From contig NZ_MUFC01000010.1 of the NCBI RefSeq assembly GCF_001995985.1, positions 1 to 64,000 on the forward strand: 64,000 nucleotides of DNA, in the 5' to 3' direction. A model generated the notes under the pieces. The model did not search any database, was not told the DNA's origin, and worked only from the letters and a program-made list of their open reading frames with translations. Made by a program: the position numbers and the translations under genes. Below are positions 1 to 8,583 of this stretch, piece by piece. The number at the start of each line of letters is the position of its first letter. Position 1 is the stretch's first letter. Origin of the DNA: Salinivibrio sharmensis (lineage in GTDB: Bacteria; Pseudomonadota; Gammaproteobacteria; Enterobacterales; Vibrionaceae).

Positions 1-178
1 GCTGCTGAGCTTGAGCGGGCTCGTAACGGCCGTCCGGTAATCGGTTCCTACTTAGCTCTCTCGAGATTGTTGATTTTGACTTACAAAGGGTTTCGGCAAT
101 GACTGTTTGTGAACAGCCACGGGCCAAAAGGACAGAAATCTGGTATCGTTGTCCTTCGGTCAACTGCTGGTAACTCAT
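1..178 (-). CDS. IS30-family transposase, N-terminal part (cut by window edge)
   Basis: The minus strand opens with ATG at 178-176 and reads 59 codons to the window edge without a stop. The peptide begins MSYQQLTEGQRYQISVLLAR and continues with a helix-turn-helix whose second helix reads KSKSTISREL, followed by SRNRLPDGRYEP. This is the characteristic start of IS30-family DDE transposases, in which the N-terminal helix-turn-helix binds the terminal inverted repeats. The catalytic DDE domain lies outside the window. Whether the rest of the element is intact cannot be seen here. Confidence 0.88.
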   Translation of the reverse strand, partial: MSYQQLTEGQRYQISVLLARGCSQTVIAETLCKSKSTISRELSRNRLPDGRYEPAQAQQ

Positions 179-280
179 GGTAATCACGTTTTGATTTTGG
201 CGATGAGAAGCGTACCACTATCAGCAGTTGACTTCCTCTCGCCAGTTTAACCATGAGTGTTGCACTTATTATCTGAATTC
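1..280 (-). mobile_element. Left end of an IS30-family insertion sequence
   Basis: The transposase start lies at 178, and about 100 bases of leader separate it from the likely element end. The stretch 257-280 contains the GTTGCACTTATTATCTGAAT type of sequence that I associate with IS30-family terminal repeats, so I place the end near 280. The exact boundary is inferred because the opposite end and the target duplication are outside the window. The element sits about 180 bases upstream of the aarF-like gene and points away from it, so it may have replaced that gene's original promoter region. Confidence 0.6.
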
Positions 281-458
281 AGGGCTTCCTAGGCTATTGA
301 CTTCAGCCCGCAACAAACTACGCAGCCCTGAGGTATACATTACACCTCTGCTGATTGCTGTATGCGAGCAAGGCAACAAACGTGACTTTCTGCACGCGCC
401 CCTACCAAACCATTCCGCTGTTCGTCGCGTATTCTTAGTGGGTATTCAGGAGGTGGCT

Positions 459-1793
459 ATGAAAAATCGTAAAGTGCCGCATGGTAAGTTTTCTCGCTTT
501 GGTGCGCTGGCCTCTTTAGCAGGACGGGTGGCGTCGAATGTGGCGTGGGAAGGTACTAAACAGTTTGCCCAGGGCAATCGGCCGAGTCGTAAAGATTTGG
601 TGATGTCGCCGGCCAATATTGCTCACGTGGCGGACAAACTGGCGGATTTGCGCGGGGCGGCAATGAAGGTGGGCCAACTGTTGTCGATGGATGCGGGTGA
701 TCTGATCCCACCCGAGCTTAGCGATCTGCTCGCCCGTTTGCGTAATAATGCTACTCCCATGCCACCGGCGCAGCTTAAAGCAGTACTCAATCAAGAGCTG
801 GGCGACAATTGGCAGGCTGAGTTCACCCACTTTCGTTTCTCACCTATCGCGTCAGCATCGATTGGCCAAGTGCATGAAGCCTACACCGATGCCGGTGAAA
901 AAGTAGCCGTAAAAGTGCAATACCCGCGCATCAAAGACAGCATTGATAACGATGTGGATAATGTGATCACTTTACTGCGCTTAAGTGGCCTGATCCCCAA
1001 AGAAGCCAACTACCAAGCCTTACTCGATGAAGCCAAGCAGCAGCTGCATGACGAAGCCGATTACCGCAAAGAAGCACAAGCACTGACTCGGTTTGGCGAC
1101 CATTTGAAAAATGCCAACGGTTTGGTGGTGCCAAGAGTGCACTCGGCCCTTACCTCCGATCGCATTCTCACCATGAGCTATATGGCGGGAGAGCCGATTG
1201 AGCGGCTTGACAAAGCTTCAGCGAGCATTCGCCACCATGTGATCACTCGATTGTTCCAGTTACTGTTTGAGGAGGTGTTTGTATTCGGTGAAGTGCAAAC
1301 CGACCCCAACTTTGCCAATTACTTGTATCAGCCTGACACCGGGCGTGTGGTGTTGCTCGATTTTGGCGCCACCCGTCAGTATGCTCCGACCATTACCGAT
1401 GGCTATCGCAAGCTATTTTTAGCGGCGATTGAAAAAGACAACGCAGGGATTGAGGCGGCACTGAGCCAAATTGGCTTTTTTGCCGATCATATCTTGCCTG
1501 AGCAAAAAGCCAGTGTACTTGAGCTCGTGAATACGGCTTGTGAGCCGATCGCAACCGATACGCCATTTAACTTTGGTGAAGCAGATTTGGCGACCCGTTT
1601 GCGTAACCGAGGGATGGCACTGAGTATGGAGCAAGGCTATTGGCACACACCACCAGCAGATGCGCTGTTTTTACATCGTAAAATTGCCGGGTTGTATTTA
1701 TTGGCGGCCAAGTTAAACGTCAGTTTTAATGTTCGCCAGTTGCTAATGCCTTATTTAACTCACTCGCACACGGCTAATCCGGTCGAAGCGTAA
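459..1793 (+). CDS. AarF/ABC1/UbiB-family atypical kinase-like protein
   Basis: This 444-residue protein belongs to the ABC1 (AarF/UbiB/ADCK) atypical kinase family, whose members support ubiquinone metabolism or act on unknown substrates. It shows the family KxGQ signature (KVGQ near residue 69), the alanine-rich loop replacement (ASASIGQVHEA near 131), a VKVQYP segment that would hold the ATP-binding lysine, a DPNFANY segment matching the catalytic-loop region, and LLDFG near 300 for the metal-binding aspartate. The ATG at 459 is preceded by CAGGAGG, an excellent ribosome binding site. The frame stays open upstream to 228 inside the IS30 end, but that extension does not look like protein. 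It is not the usual ubiB neighbourhood (no ubiE or ubiJ nearby), so a specific ubiquinone role is not claimed. Confidence 0.85.
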   Translation: MKNRKVPHGKFSRFGALASLAGRVASNVAWEGTKQFAQGNRPSRKDLVMSPANIAHVADKLADLRGAAMKVGQLLSMDAGDLIPPELSDLLARLRNNATPMPPAQLKAVLNQELGDNWQAEFTHFRFSPIASASIGQVHEAYTDAGEKVAVKVQYPRIKDSIDNDVDNVITLLRLSGLIPKEANYQALLDEAKQQLHDEADYRKEAQALTRFGDHLKNANGLVVPRVHSALTSDRILTMSYMAGEPIERLDKASASIRHHVITRLFQLLFEEVFVFGEVQTDPNFANYLYQPDTGRVVLLDFGATRQYAPTITDGYRKLFLAAIEKDNAGIEAALSQIGFFADHILPEQKASVLELVNTACEPIATDTPFNFGEADLATRLRNRGMALSMEQGYWHTPPADALFLHRKIAGLYLLAAKLNVSFNVRQLLMPYLTHSHTANPVEA

Positions 1794-1819
1794 CCATCCA
1801 CAGCGTGCTGCGCCGAGCC

Positions 1820-2761
1820 CTAGGGGCTATCACGCAGCGCCTCACAATAGGCAACCAAATCTTCCGCGGCCCAGTGGCTCGCCACATTACGAGCGGTGAG
1901 AGCAGCATCAACCCGCCCTTCGCTGATTACCTCAAACCAATGGCTGAGCATCGCAGCAAATCCTTTGCTCGCTTGCATCCCCGTCCAGTCTGGCAAGGTG
2001 AGCTGTGTGGTAACGTTATCTTGCATGCGTTCACCACGGGTAAAGCCATCAAAGAAATAGCACTCGTTACGATAGGCCGCAGCAATGGTTTCTTTGGTGA
2101 CCCCATACTGGCGGTTCATGCTGGCCTCAAACAAGCTATTATCGCGGTGCCAACGCACGTCTAAACGCCCGAGCAAGCCCTCGCTAAATTGCGCAAACAC
2201 ATCCAAGTCATCAATATTGATGTCACCATGGACGTTAATGCTGTCGAGCGGGTGAATAAAATCATCAAAGATAAAACGACGTGGCGCATCGGGCAACGCA
2301 TGACGATGTTTTTCCCAACGCAGCGATAAAAGCGGTGTGCCCAGTTCATCTTCAGGGCGCTGACCATTAAGGTGGGTGTTGAGCAAAGGCAAATAACGCC
2401 GGTTAAAGCCGGCAAACAAGGGGATTTGTTGTTGCTCTGCGAGGTTGAATAAGGCTTCAACTTCAGCGCCTGATGGGGTAACAGGTTTATCGACGAACAC
2501 TGGCACCCCTGCTTGTAAGCAGGTACGAATTAAGGCCGCATGCGAGTCGGTGGCGCTGTGGATCATCACCCCATCCACCCCTGAGGCTAAGCACTCGTGG
2601 ATATCACTTGCGGTCTCACTCACACGATATTGCGTGGCCAGCGCCGCCCGTTTCGCGCTATCACGGCTGCACAATACCCATTCCAGCCCCGGCCAGTTGG
2701 CCATCAATGGCAGGTAGGCTTTTTGTGCAATGTCCCCTAACCCGATCGATGCGATCTTCAT
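1820..2761 (-). CDS. Gfo/Idh/MocA-family oxidoreductase
   Basis: This 313-residue protein has an N-terminal Rossmann fold beginning MKIASIGLGDIAQKAYLP, which supplies the NAD(P)-binding glycine-rich loop, and a DKPVTPSG segment near residue 96 equivalent to the EKP motif of Gfo/Idh/MocA dehydrogenases. The C-terminal half fits the substrate-binding alpha/beta domain. Family members oxidise or reduce sugars, inositols or similar polyols in the cytoplasm. No substrate can be assigned, and no sugar operon surrounds it. It converges with the AarF-like gene (26 bases apart) and diverges from the DUF3392 gene. Length is slightly shorter than the common 330-350 residues, as in the MviM-like subgroup. 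Confidence 0.85.
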   Translation of the reverse strand: MKIASIGLGDIAQKAYLPLMANWPGLEWVLCSRDSAKRAALATQYRVSETASDIHECLASGVDGVMIHSATDSHAALIRTCLQAGVPVFVDKPVTPSGAEVEALFNLAEQQQIPLFAGFNRRYLPLLNTHLNGQRPEDELGTPLLSLRWEKHRHALPDAPRRFIFDDFIHPLDSINVHGDINIDDLDVFAQFSEGLLGRLDVRWHRDNSLFEASMNRQYGVTKETIAAAYRNECYFFDGFTRGERMQDNVTTQLTLPDWTGMQASKGFAAMLSHWFEVISEGRVDAALTARNVASHWAAEDLVAYCEALRDSP

Positions 2762-2861
2762 GCCTTCTCCTTACATCGTGCGTTCCCGCGGGCCAAGTCC
2801 ACGCTGGAAGTCGCTAGCAGAAATCAGTAACCTAGCCGCATTCTACACAGTGTAAATCGTT

Positions 2862-3194
2862 ATGAATATTTTAATCTCTTGGTTTTCTCAAGCTGGCGCA
2901 TGGTTAACACCATGGCTCAGTGATATTGCAGTGGCGATTGTCGCGTCACTGTTGGTGGTTTTTGGCAATGATATCAATCGGACGCTACGCCGTTTACTGA
3001 CCGGCCATCATTTTATCGTGCGTACACTCGTTTTTGTGGCGATCAATGCCTTTGGTTATGGTGCTTTTATTATCGCCGTCTCCCCTTGGTTGGCACGACA
3101 AATGCGCGGATGGCCGGATCATTGGCTTTTTGCCGGCTTGGTCGCGACCTTTATTTTTATTGGTATGTGGGCACAACGGCAGCGACAGATCTAG
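2862..3194 (+). CDS. DUF3392-type small inner-membrane protein
   Basis: A 110-residue, strongly hydrophobic protein with about three membrane segments: roughly residues 8-38, 52-72 and 86-106. Between the first two lies a conserved-looking polar stretch (GNDINRTLRRLLTGHHF). Length and sequence match the gammaproteobacterial DUF3392 family, which is common in Vibrionaceae and has no known function. The gene starts 100 bases from the divergent oxidoreductase and has its own promoter region. I see no catalytic motif. Confidence 0.75.
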   Translation: MNILISWFSQAGAWLTPWLSDIAVAIVASLLVVFGNDINRTLRRLLTGHHFIVRTLVFVAINAFGYGAFIIAVSPWLARQMRGWPDHWLFAGLVATFIFIGMWAQRQRQI

Positions 3195-3347
3195 CTCCTA
3201 GCCACTACACTCACCCACAACAGTTAAGTCGCTAATGTAAGCGAGAGGCTTTGCTACATTCGATGTCGATGAATTGTCAGCCAACGAGACGCATCAAGCA
3301 ATCCGGTGACGGCCTCTTGGCGTATTGGTGAGAAAAAGGAGAGATGT

Positions 3348-4625
3348 ATGCAACGCGGATTAATGTGGTTTCGCCACGACCTTCGAATACATGATAACCC
3401 TGCGCTCGCCAATTTAGCCTCGAGCTGCGATCAACTGACCTGCGTGTTTGTGATTGATCCAAGTTGGTATCGCGCGGATCACTTTCAAAGCAAGCACCTC
3501 GGAGCCCCACGAGAAGCGTTTTTGTGGCAAAGCTTAACCGAGCTGCATCGCGCGCTGGATGCGATGGGACAAAAGCTGATCATTCGTACCGGCAAGCCGC
3601 TAGAGGTGGTGGCGAACTTGTGTATGGATCACGAGTTTGATCTTATTGGCGTGACCGACCACCCAGGCACGCACGAGCGTCATCAGGTTGATATGCTGGT
3701 CGAGCGCTTTCCACAGCGAGTGGTCGTCTCGGATGCCCACACCTTGTTTACCCAGCACCAACTGCCTTTTGATTTACCGGATATTCCAGCCACGTTTACC
3801 CAATTTCGCAAAGCGGTGGAGAAACGTGGGATTAAACCGCGCCTGCCGCTTCCGGTGCCTGAGTCGTTGCCTGCCCCCATCAAAGAGATAAAATCCGACC
3901 CCGCGCCCCTGTCTGATCGCCGAATAGCACCGTATCAAGGCGGTGAAATCGCCGGACGCGCGCAGCTCAATCATTACCTTTGGGATACCCATCGTATTCA
4001 GCGCTATAAAGAAACGCGAAATGGCTTAGATGGTTGGGATTTCTCGTCACGCTTATCGGCCTGGCTCGCCAACGGCAGTTTATCCGTACGCTGGGTGGCT
4101 GCAGAGCTCGACCGCTATGAGCGCAATGTCGAGAAGAACGAGTCCACTTATTGGCTATATTTCGAGCTATTGTGGCGCGAGTATTTCCAATGGATGCTGT
4201 ATCACTACGGTGCCCGTTTTTTTGCATTTAAAGGCGTGGCTAACAAACGGCCACTCACGACCTTTTATGCCGAAGCTTTTATGGCATGGCGCGAAGGCAC
4301 CACGTCTTTTCCCATCGTCAATGCGGCGATGCGCCAACTTAAACAAACGGGGTGGCTCTCTAATCGCAGTCGACAATTGGTCGCCAGTTGCTTAATCCAT
4401 GAATTAGGCGTTGATTGGCGCTATGGCGCAGCATACTTTGAGCAGCAACTGATTGATTTTGATGTAGCGGCTAATTATGGCAATTGGCAATACCTAGCCG
4501 GTGTTGGCGCCGACCCGCGTGGCAGCCGCCGATTTAATCTCGATAAACAAGCAGCACAGTACGACCCCGATGGGACGTTTATTAAGGGTTGGGTGGGGGA
4601 ACACGTCTCATCCGAACTAAAGTGA
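3348..4625 (+). CDS. DASH-type cryptochrome / photolyase-family flavoprotein
   Basis: This 425-residue protein opens with MQRGLMWFRHDLRIHDNPAL, the photolyase antenna (Rossmann) domain signature, and its C-terminal half has the FAD-binding motifs: LDGWDFSSRLSAWLANGSLS, STYWLYFELLWREYF, SFPIVNAAMRQL and the ANYGNWQY/GVGADPR region. The end has the YDPDGTFIKGW segment typical of DASH cryptochromes. These bind FAD and methenyltetrahydrofolate and repair cyclobutane dimers in single-stranded or looped DNA, or act as blue-light sensors. The start at 3348 follows AAAAAGGAGAG; an in-frame ATG further upstream at 3306 lacks such a site. It is monocistronic: the next gene converges. Confidence 0.9.
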   Translation: MQRGLMWFRHDLRIHDNPALANLASSCDQLTCVFVIDPSWYRADHFQSKHLGAPREAFLWQSLTELHRALDAMGQKLIIRTGKPLEVVANLCMDHEFDLIGVTDHPGTHERHQVDMLVERFPQRVVVSDAHTLFTQHQLPFDLPDIPATFTQFRKAVEKRGIKPRLPLPVPESLPAPIKEIKSDPAPLSDRRIAPYQGGEIAGRAQLNHYLWDTHRIQRYKETRNGLDGWDFSSRLSAWLANGSLSVRWVAAELDRYERNVEKNESTYWLYFELLWREYFQWMLYHYGARFFAFKGVANKRPLTTFYAEAFMAWREGTTSFPIVNAAMRQLKQTGWLSNRSRQLVASCLIHELGVDWRYGAAYFEQQLIDFDVAANYGNWQYLAGVGADPRGSRRFNLDKQAAQYDPDGTFIKGWVGEHVSSELK

Positions 4626-4643
4626 CCTTATATAGTCACCACT

Positions 4644-5285
4644 TCAACCCTCGGCGGCTGGCACAGCCGCCGACGCATATTGAGCGACTAACTGAATCAC
4701 ACGATCACTGACCCGGCGTGAAAACAGGAGCGCAATGTGGGTCACCGGGTACACATCATGGCTAGTCATGCCCTCGATTTTGGTCTCTTCAACCAGCACA
4801 GTGCCATCGCAAATTTGGTCTTTTAATAACAGTGCAGCCGGTCCCCACGGGCAATCGCCAGCTATGCTATGTAATGGTGGAAGGCTTTGCCAGGGTTTGA
4901 CCTTTTCAGGGACAAGCACCTCTTCGCTGCGTTGAAACAACCAGCCGCCCCACCCCAAATCGCCAAAAATACGTGCCAACTTCGCGCCTTGATGCGGTGT
5001 GCCCAAGGTGATCACTGCACGAATATCAAGAAGCGGTCTATCGTCCTGCTCTGTATGCTGTTCCAAGTAACGGCGAATAATGAGTCCGCCCATCGAGTGG
5101 CCAATCAAGATCGCGGGCTGGTCGCCAATAAAGGCATCTATCTTAGCGGTGATATCATCTAGATCTGGGTTAAGCGTGTTATAAGAAACATTTAGCACCT
5201 GATGGCCATGTTTTTCTAAGCGCTCGCACAGCGGAATTAAGAACACACCGTGCATGTACAACCCATGAAGAGTGACTATTTTCAT
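4644..5285 (-). CDS. Alpha/beta-fold hydrolase, lipase-like
   Basis: The 213-residue protein carries the nucleophile elbow GHSMGG near residue 77, with TLGTPHQGA downstream, as in PGAP1/lipase-class alpha/beta hydrolases. A histidine in the C-terminal part (VTHIALLFS) is a good candidate for the catalytic triad. There is no signal peptide, so it is probably cytoplasmic. The chosen start at 5285 follows GGAGGCGGG; an in-frame ATG at 5342 adds a Cys/Gly-rich tail unlike the family. It converges with the cryptochrome gene, and the last codons form a GC-rich inverted repeat (4652-4672). Substrate unknown. Confidence 0.8.
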   Translation of the reverse strand: MKIVTLHGLYMHGVFLIPLCERLEKHGHQVLNVSYNTLNPDLDDITAKIDAFIGDQPAILIGHSMGGLIIRRYLEQHTEQDDRPLLDIRAVITLGTPHQGAKLARIFGDLGWGGWLFQRSEEVLVPEKVKPWQSLPPLHSIAGDCPWGPAALLLKDQICDGTVLVEETKIEGMTSHDVYPVTHIALLFSRRVSDRVIQLVAQYASAAVPAAEG

Positions 5286-5392
5286 CCCGCCTCCCGTTAA
5301 TCGTTGCGTCCAGCATACCAATATATACCCCGTGCTGCCCATAGGAGGTTGATACGGCGAGGGCTTGCATCACAACAACGAGGACACAATAA

Positions 5393-5430
5393 CAAAAAAC
5401 GCCCCACAAATAGTGAGGCGTTAGTTTTTC
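5393..5430 (-). terminator. Rho-independent terminator downstream of yjiH-like gene
   Basis: Read on the minus strand, a stem AACGCCTCAC / GTGGGGCGTT with a 5-base loop is followed by a run of T residues. It lies about 45 bases after the stop of the YjiH-family gene and would also slow plus-strand transcripts. Confidence 0.75.
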
Positions 5431-5472
5431 ATCTAGCATCCATACTCACGCGATGCTTGGCTGGGTGCCTGA

Positions 5473-6843
5473 TTAGAAAATCAGGTGGGCAATCCCTGCG
5501 ATCACAGGCAGTGTGACCAACGTACGCAGAATAAAGATCACGAACAGTTCCCACAGTTTGACTGGGATCTTGCTGCCCAGCAACAACGCCCCAACTTCCG
5601 AAATATAAATCAGTTGGGTCACCGATACCGTAGCAATCACAAAACGGGTCATTTCACTGTCGATCTCAGCCGCTAAAATGGCCGGGATAAACATGTCTGC
5701 AAAGCCAATTACCATGGTCTCAGAGGCTTTCACCGCATCAGGGATATGCAGCAGTTCAAGCAGTGGTACAAATGGCGCCCCTAGGATGCTAAACACATCG
5801 GTGTATTCAGCGACCATCAACGCCGCCGTACCAATTGCCATCACAACCGGCAACACACCTAACACCATATCAACGGCGTTTTGTACGCCTTCTTTTAGCA
5901 CACTGCTCACCGAGCGAATTTTCTCGGCACGCGTCAGGGCACATTGTAGCCCGTAACTTAGCGTATTGTGACCAGCTGGTAAGACTTCGTCATTGGTTTC
6001 ACGCTCAGAGTTATCGATAAGCGCATCTTTTTTCCAGCTTAATGGTGGGAGACGAGGTACGATAATCGCCGCAGCAATCCCCGCCAAACACACGGTGAGA
6101 TAAAACCAGGCAAACATGTGCATTAAGTCAACTTGGGCTATCACCACCAAACTAAAGCTGATTGAAACCGCAGAGAAGGTGGTGCCTACTACAGCCGCTT
6201 CACGCTGAGTATAAAAGCCTTGCTCATATTGTTTACTGGTCATCAAGATACCGACACTGCCATCGCCTAGCCAAGACGCTGCACAATCAACTGCAGAACG
6301 CCCCGGTAAACCGAATAGTGGGCGCATTACCTTGGTGAAAATCGCGCCAAGCAATTCAAGCAAACCGAAACTCGTAAGCAGCGGCAGTAATAGGCCCGCG
6401 AAGATAAACACTGATAATAAGGTCGGCAGCAGCTCATTGAGCACAAAGGCACCTGTGGTCTCACCCATGATCACCGGTGAGCCAAAGCCATAAAAGGCCA
6501 TCACGATAAAGGCAGCACCAAAAACACGGGTAATTAGCCATACGGGTGACACATTGAATAGGCCATTGAGAAAGCCATTTCGCATAATAACGGCAGGCTT
6601 AGTCAGCGTAACCAACACTGAAACGACGGCACTCAACACCACTAAGGCAGTGACGACCGCTGTTGCACTGTTACCTAGTAAGTCCAAGACACTGCTCGCC
6701 ATCACCGCAATCGGGATGGTGACGCTGTCACCGAAACTGACTGGCGTCATAAAAAGGAACAACCCCAATAATGATGGGATTGCGAACATCAGAATATTTC
6801 TCATCGAAGGTGACTTCGTAGAGAGAGAGTCAGTTTTTTGCAT
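5473..6843 (-). CDS. YjiH-family membrane protein with nucleoside-recognition (Gate) domains
   Basis: A 456-residue polytopic inner-membrane protein with about ten hydrophobic segments. It resembles the YjiH family (COG3314), whose two halves carry nucleoside-recognition/Gate domains; the second half (LGVLPVVMAIGTAALMVAEY near 335) and the GLPGRSAVDCAASWLGDGSVG segment near 180 are typical. Family members are presumed transporters of unproven substrate. The gene is single, with a terminator after it and a 344-base upstream gap holding an ArgR-like palindrome (6897-6910), which hints at arginine-linked control. The start ATG at 6843 is followed by a short polar tail (QKTDSLSTKSPSMRN), and a later in-frame ATG (residue 14) is possible. 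Confidence 0.75.
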   Translation of the reverse strand: MQKTDSLSTKSPSMRNILMFAIPSLLGLFLFMTPVSFGDSVTIPIAVMASSVLDLLGNSATAVVTALVVLSAVVSVLVTLTKPAVIMRNGFLNGLFNVSPVWLITRVFGAAFIVMAFYGFGSPVIMGETTGAFVLNELLPTLLSVFIFAGLLLPLLTSFGLLELLGAIFTKVMRPLFGLPGRSAVDCAASWLGDGSVGILMTSKQYEQGFYTQREAAVVGTTFSAVSISFSLVVIAQVDLMHMFAWFYLTVCLAGIAAAIIVPRLPPLSWKKDALIDNSERETNDEVLPAGHNTLSYGLQCALTRAEKIRSVSSVLKEGVQNAVDMVLGVLPVVMAIGTAALMVAEYTDVFSILGAPFVPLLELLHIPDAVKASETMVIGFADMFIPAILAAEIDSEMTRFVIATVSVTQLIYISEVGALLLGSKIPVKLWELFVIFILRTLVTLPVIAGIAHLIF

Positions 6844-7187
6844 ACGTCTGAATCCTGAATTTTTATTTATCTCACCGCGAGCGTCAGCATCTATGCTGAT
6901 TAATTATTCACTCACTGTGACTAACTGGCATGCAGATTATCGAATCATACACAGGATGTAAATAACTATTTAGTCATAAATACTGAATAAATACACCCTG
7001 GAAGCAGATTACACATGCCTACTGGTGGTTTTATAGTTCAACAAACCATCTTTTGTGAAAAGTTTGTTACACCGTTTTATTGACCAAGATCAGATTCTGT
7101 TACTCACTTGTAGGGAATGAGGCGGGTTAGCTCACAGAATAAGTTTAATTCTCAAACGCTCAACGCCGACAGACACGATATGGTTCG
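6844..7187. other. 344-base intergenic region upstream of the yjiH-like gene
   Basis: AT-rich stretch between two minus-strand genes. I see no coding frame with a start and ribosome site. The part nearest the yjiH-like gene contains the ArgR-like site listed separately and a weaker relative around 6985-6998 (TGAATAAATACACC). No convincing terminator for the gene at 7188 is visible, other than AT-rich sequence. Confidence 0.5.
6897..6910. promoter_or_regulatory. ArgR-box-like palindrome
   Basis: TGATTAATTATTCA matches the ARG-box core TGAATWWWWATTCA at 13 of 14 positions. It is 54 bases upstream of the yjiH-like start, close enough to overlap a promoter. ArgR sites usually come as two boxes 2-3 bases apart and the second box is not evident here, so this is tentative. 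Confidence 0.35.
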
Positions 7188-8030
7188 CTATCCAATTTTG
7201 AAATCAATGCGCGCATATTCTTTGATCAACCAATCGCCAAAGTCATTGAGAAGGGTCATGACAGCACGTTTTTTTACCGGTTTGCGCTCTAGCAGGATAA
7301 AAAGTCGCTCAATCGCCATTTTTTTATCCGGGTAGTGTTTAATAAAAGCATCCGCACACTCGTTGAGTGATTCATTCCACTGCGCTTCTTTATGAAGTAC
7401 CAAACCAAATGCACCGCGTATCAGGGTGTCTGCAATCGCTTGTGCGGTATTTAGCTGAGTGTTCCATGTGGTAGCGGCGGTGATTTTTTGTTTGGCACGC
7501 GCGAGTTTGTCAGAGATATCTGGATTCATCGCCTTCGCCACTTCCCAGCTGGCTTCAAACAAACCAAAACTGACCGATAAGTCTTGGCCATAGAGGCAAA
7601 TGGCTCTGTGTTTAAAAAAGAACCCCCAATGAAAGACTTGTGAGAGATCTCTAACATGTGACACGGTCACGATATCGATATGGCAATCACTGATCACCTT
7701 GCTATGACTGGTTTTTAATCGCCAGAGCAAGGTGTTTAATGCGTTCGATTGATCAAGCGTCAGCGCGTGTTGGCACACCACAGTCAGCGATAGCACGCTT
7801 TCTTTCACCACGGCTCGCCGCCAAACGATATCGCCACTCACATAGACGCTGTGAAGCCGCTTGCCAAGCAAGCCACGTAGTTGTTTCACCGCTTTAATCA
7901 TCACGGGAATAAATTCAGATTGGAACGGGGCACGCCGATCGGGCTCCGGTAAATAGGCGTTTCTGGATTGCAACTGAGTCACGACTTTCACACAGGTTTG
8001 AGTACGCGCGTTATTGTTGGTCATCTGCAT
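7188..8030 (-). CDS. Orphan protein resembling a nucleotidyltransferase with lost catalytic acids
   Basis: I do not recognise a named family for this 280-residue protein. A segment near residues 60-88 (RLHSVYVSGDIVWRRAV, then a beta strand LSLTVV) has the layout of the polymerase-beta-type nucleotidyltransferase core: helix, G-S/D turn, basic helix, strand. The expected metal-binding D-x-D pair is replaced by a Glu-Ser/Ser-Leu stretch, so it may be inactive. The C-terminal half is helical (TLIRGAFGLVLHKEAQWNES, then AFIKHYPDKKMAIERLFILL), like the HEPN-like helical domain that follows the core in aminoglycoside-type nucleotidyltransferases. No membrane segment or signal is seen. It stands alone between yjiH-like and yciU. 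The first ATG lies at 8030 and another at 8024; neither has a strong ribosome site. Confidence 0.55.
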   Translation of the reverse strand: MQMTNNNARTQTCVKVVTQLQSRNAYLPEPDRRAPFQSEFIPVMIKAVKQLRGLLGKRLHSVYVSGDIVWRRAVVKESVLSLTVVCQHALTLDQSNALNTLLWRLKTSHSKVISDCHIDIVTVSHVRDLSQVFHWGFFFKHRAICLYGQDLSVSFGLFEASWEVAKAMNPDISDKLARAKQKITAATTWNTQLNTAQAIADTLIRGAFGLVLHKEAQWNESLNECADAFIKHYPDKKMAIERLFILLERKPVKKRAVMTLLNDFGDWLIKEYARIDFKIG

Positions 8031-8231
8031 AAACAAATCAACGCTCTAGCTGTGGTTCTGCTTTTATTTTAGCCAGAGGTTGGCTATTTGACCATGGGAG
8101 CCGACGGTTGAGAGGACAAACGCGGATAGGCTTTAGATACCTCTTTTGTGCAGGTCAACCGATACGGCACGGCTGAGATACCCCTTACAGCATGGTATAG
8201 TGCGCATACATACAGACAACGAGAGCTTACC

Positions 8232-8567
8232 ATGACGCAAGAGAATCAACTCAGCTTGGAGACCGTGCTAGAGATCGCGTTCGAGATTTTTGCCGAAACC
8301 GCCCCAGACAACTTAGAGTTCGACGATTTAATGCTCTATGAATCACGCTTTGAAGAAGAAGGGGGCGCTGTGGTGGTTGAGGTAAACAACGATTGGCCAG
8401 AGCATGTGGGCGCCGATGTTGACTTATCGCAGTGTGCCGAGGTGCAAATGGGTTTAGCTGGCGCTGAGGTGTTAGATGAAGTCTTTGTTCGTATGCTCAT
8501 CAGTCGAGATCCGGATAATAAATTCTGTCATTTATTGTGGAAGCGTAGCCCAACACAGATCCATTAA
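8232..8567 (+). CDS. yciU: YciU / UPF0263 (DUF440) acidic double-stranded-DNA-mimic-like protein
   Basis: This 111-residue, very acidic protein matches the YciU/HI1450 family along its length: EIAFEIFAETAPDNLEFDDL, a YESRFEEEGGA segment, a DWPEHVGADVDL segment, and a C-terminal DEVFVRMLISRD...CHLLWKR. The HI1450 structure was proposed to mimic double-stranded DNA by its negative surface, with HU as a possible partner; the cellular function is not settled. The ATG at 8232 is preceded by AACGAGAG. A longer in-frame start at 8148 would add 28 residues that look non-coding. The gene is monocistronic. Confidence 0.85.
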   Translation: MTQENQLSLETVLEIAFEIFAETAPDNLEFDDLMLYESRFEEEGGAVVVEVNNDWPEHVGADVDLSQCAEVQMGLAGAEVLDEVFVRMLISRDPDNKFCHLLWKRSPTQIH

Positions 8568-8583
8568 CCCCGCTCCATAGGTT

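Noticed and set aside
228-458. In-frame upstream extension of the aarF-like gene
   Set aside because: It starts inside the IS30 end, has no ribosome site and reads as non-protein-like sequence; the ATG at 459 has a strong CAGGAGG site.
4652-4672. GC-rich inverted repeat CGGCGGCTG/CAGCCGCCG at the end of the hydrolase gene
   Set aside because: It lies in the coding sequence (AAVPAAEG codons) and has no T-run, so it is not counted as a terminator.
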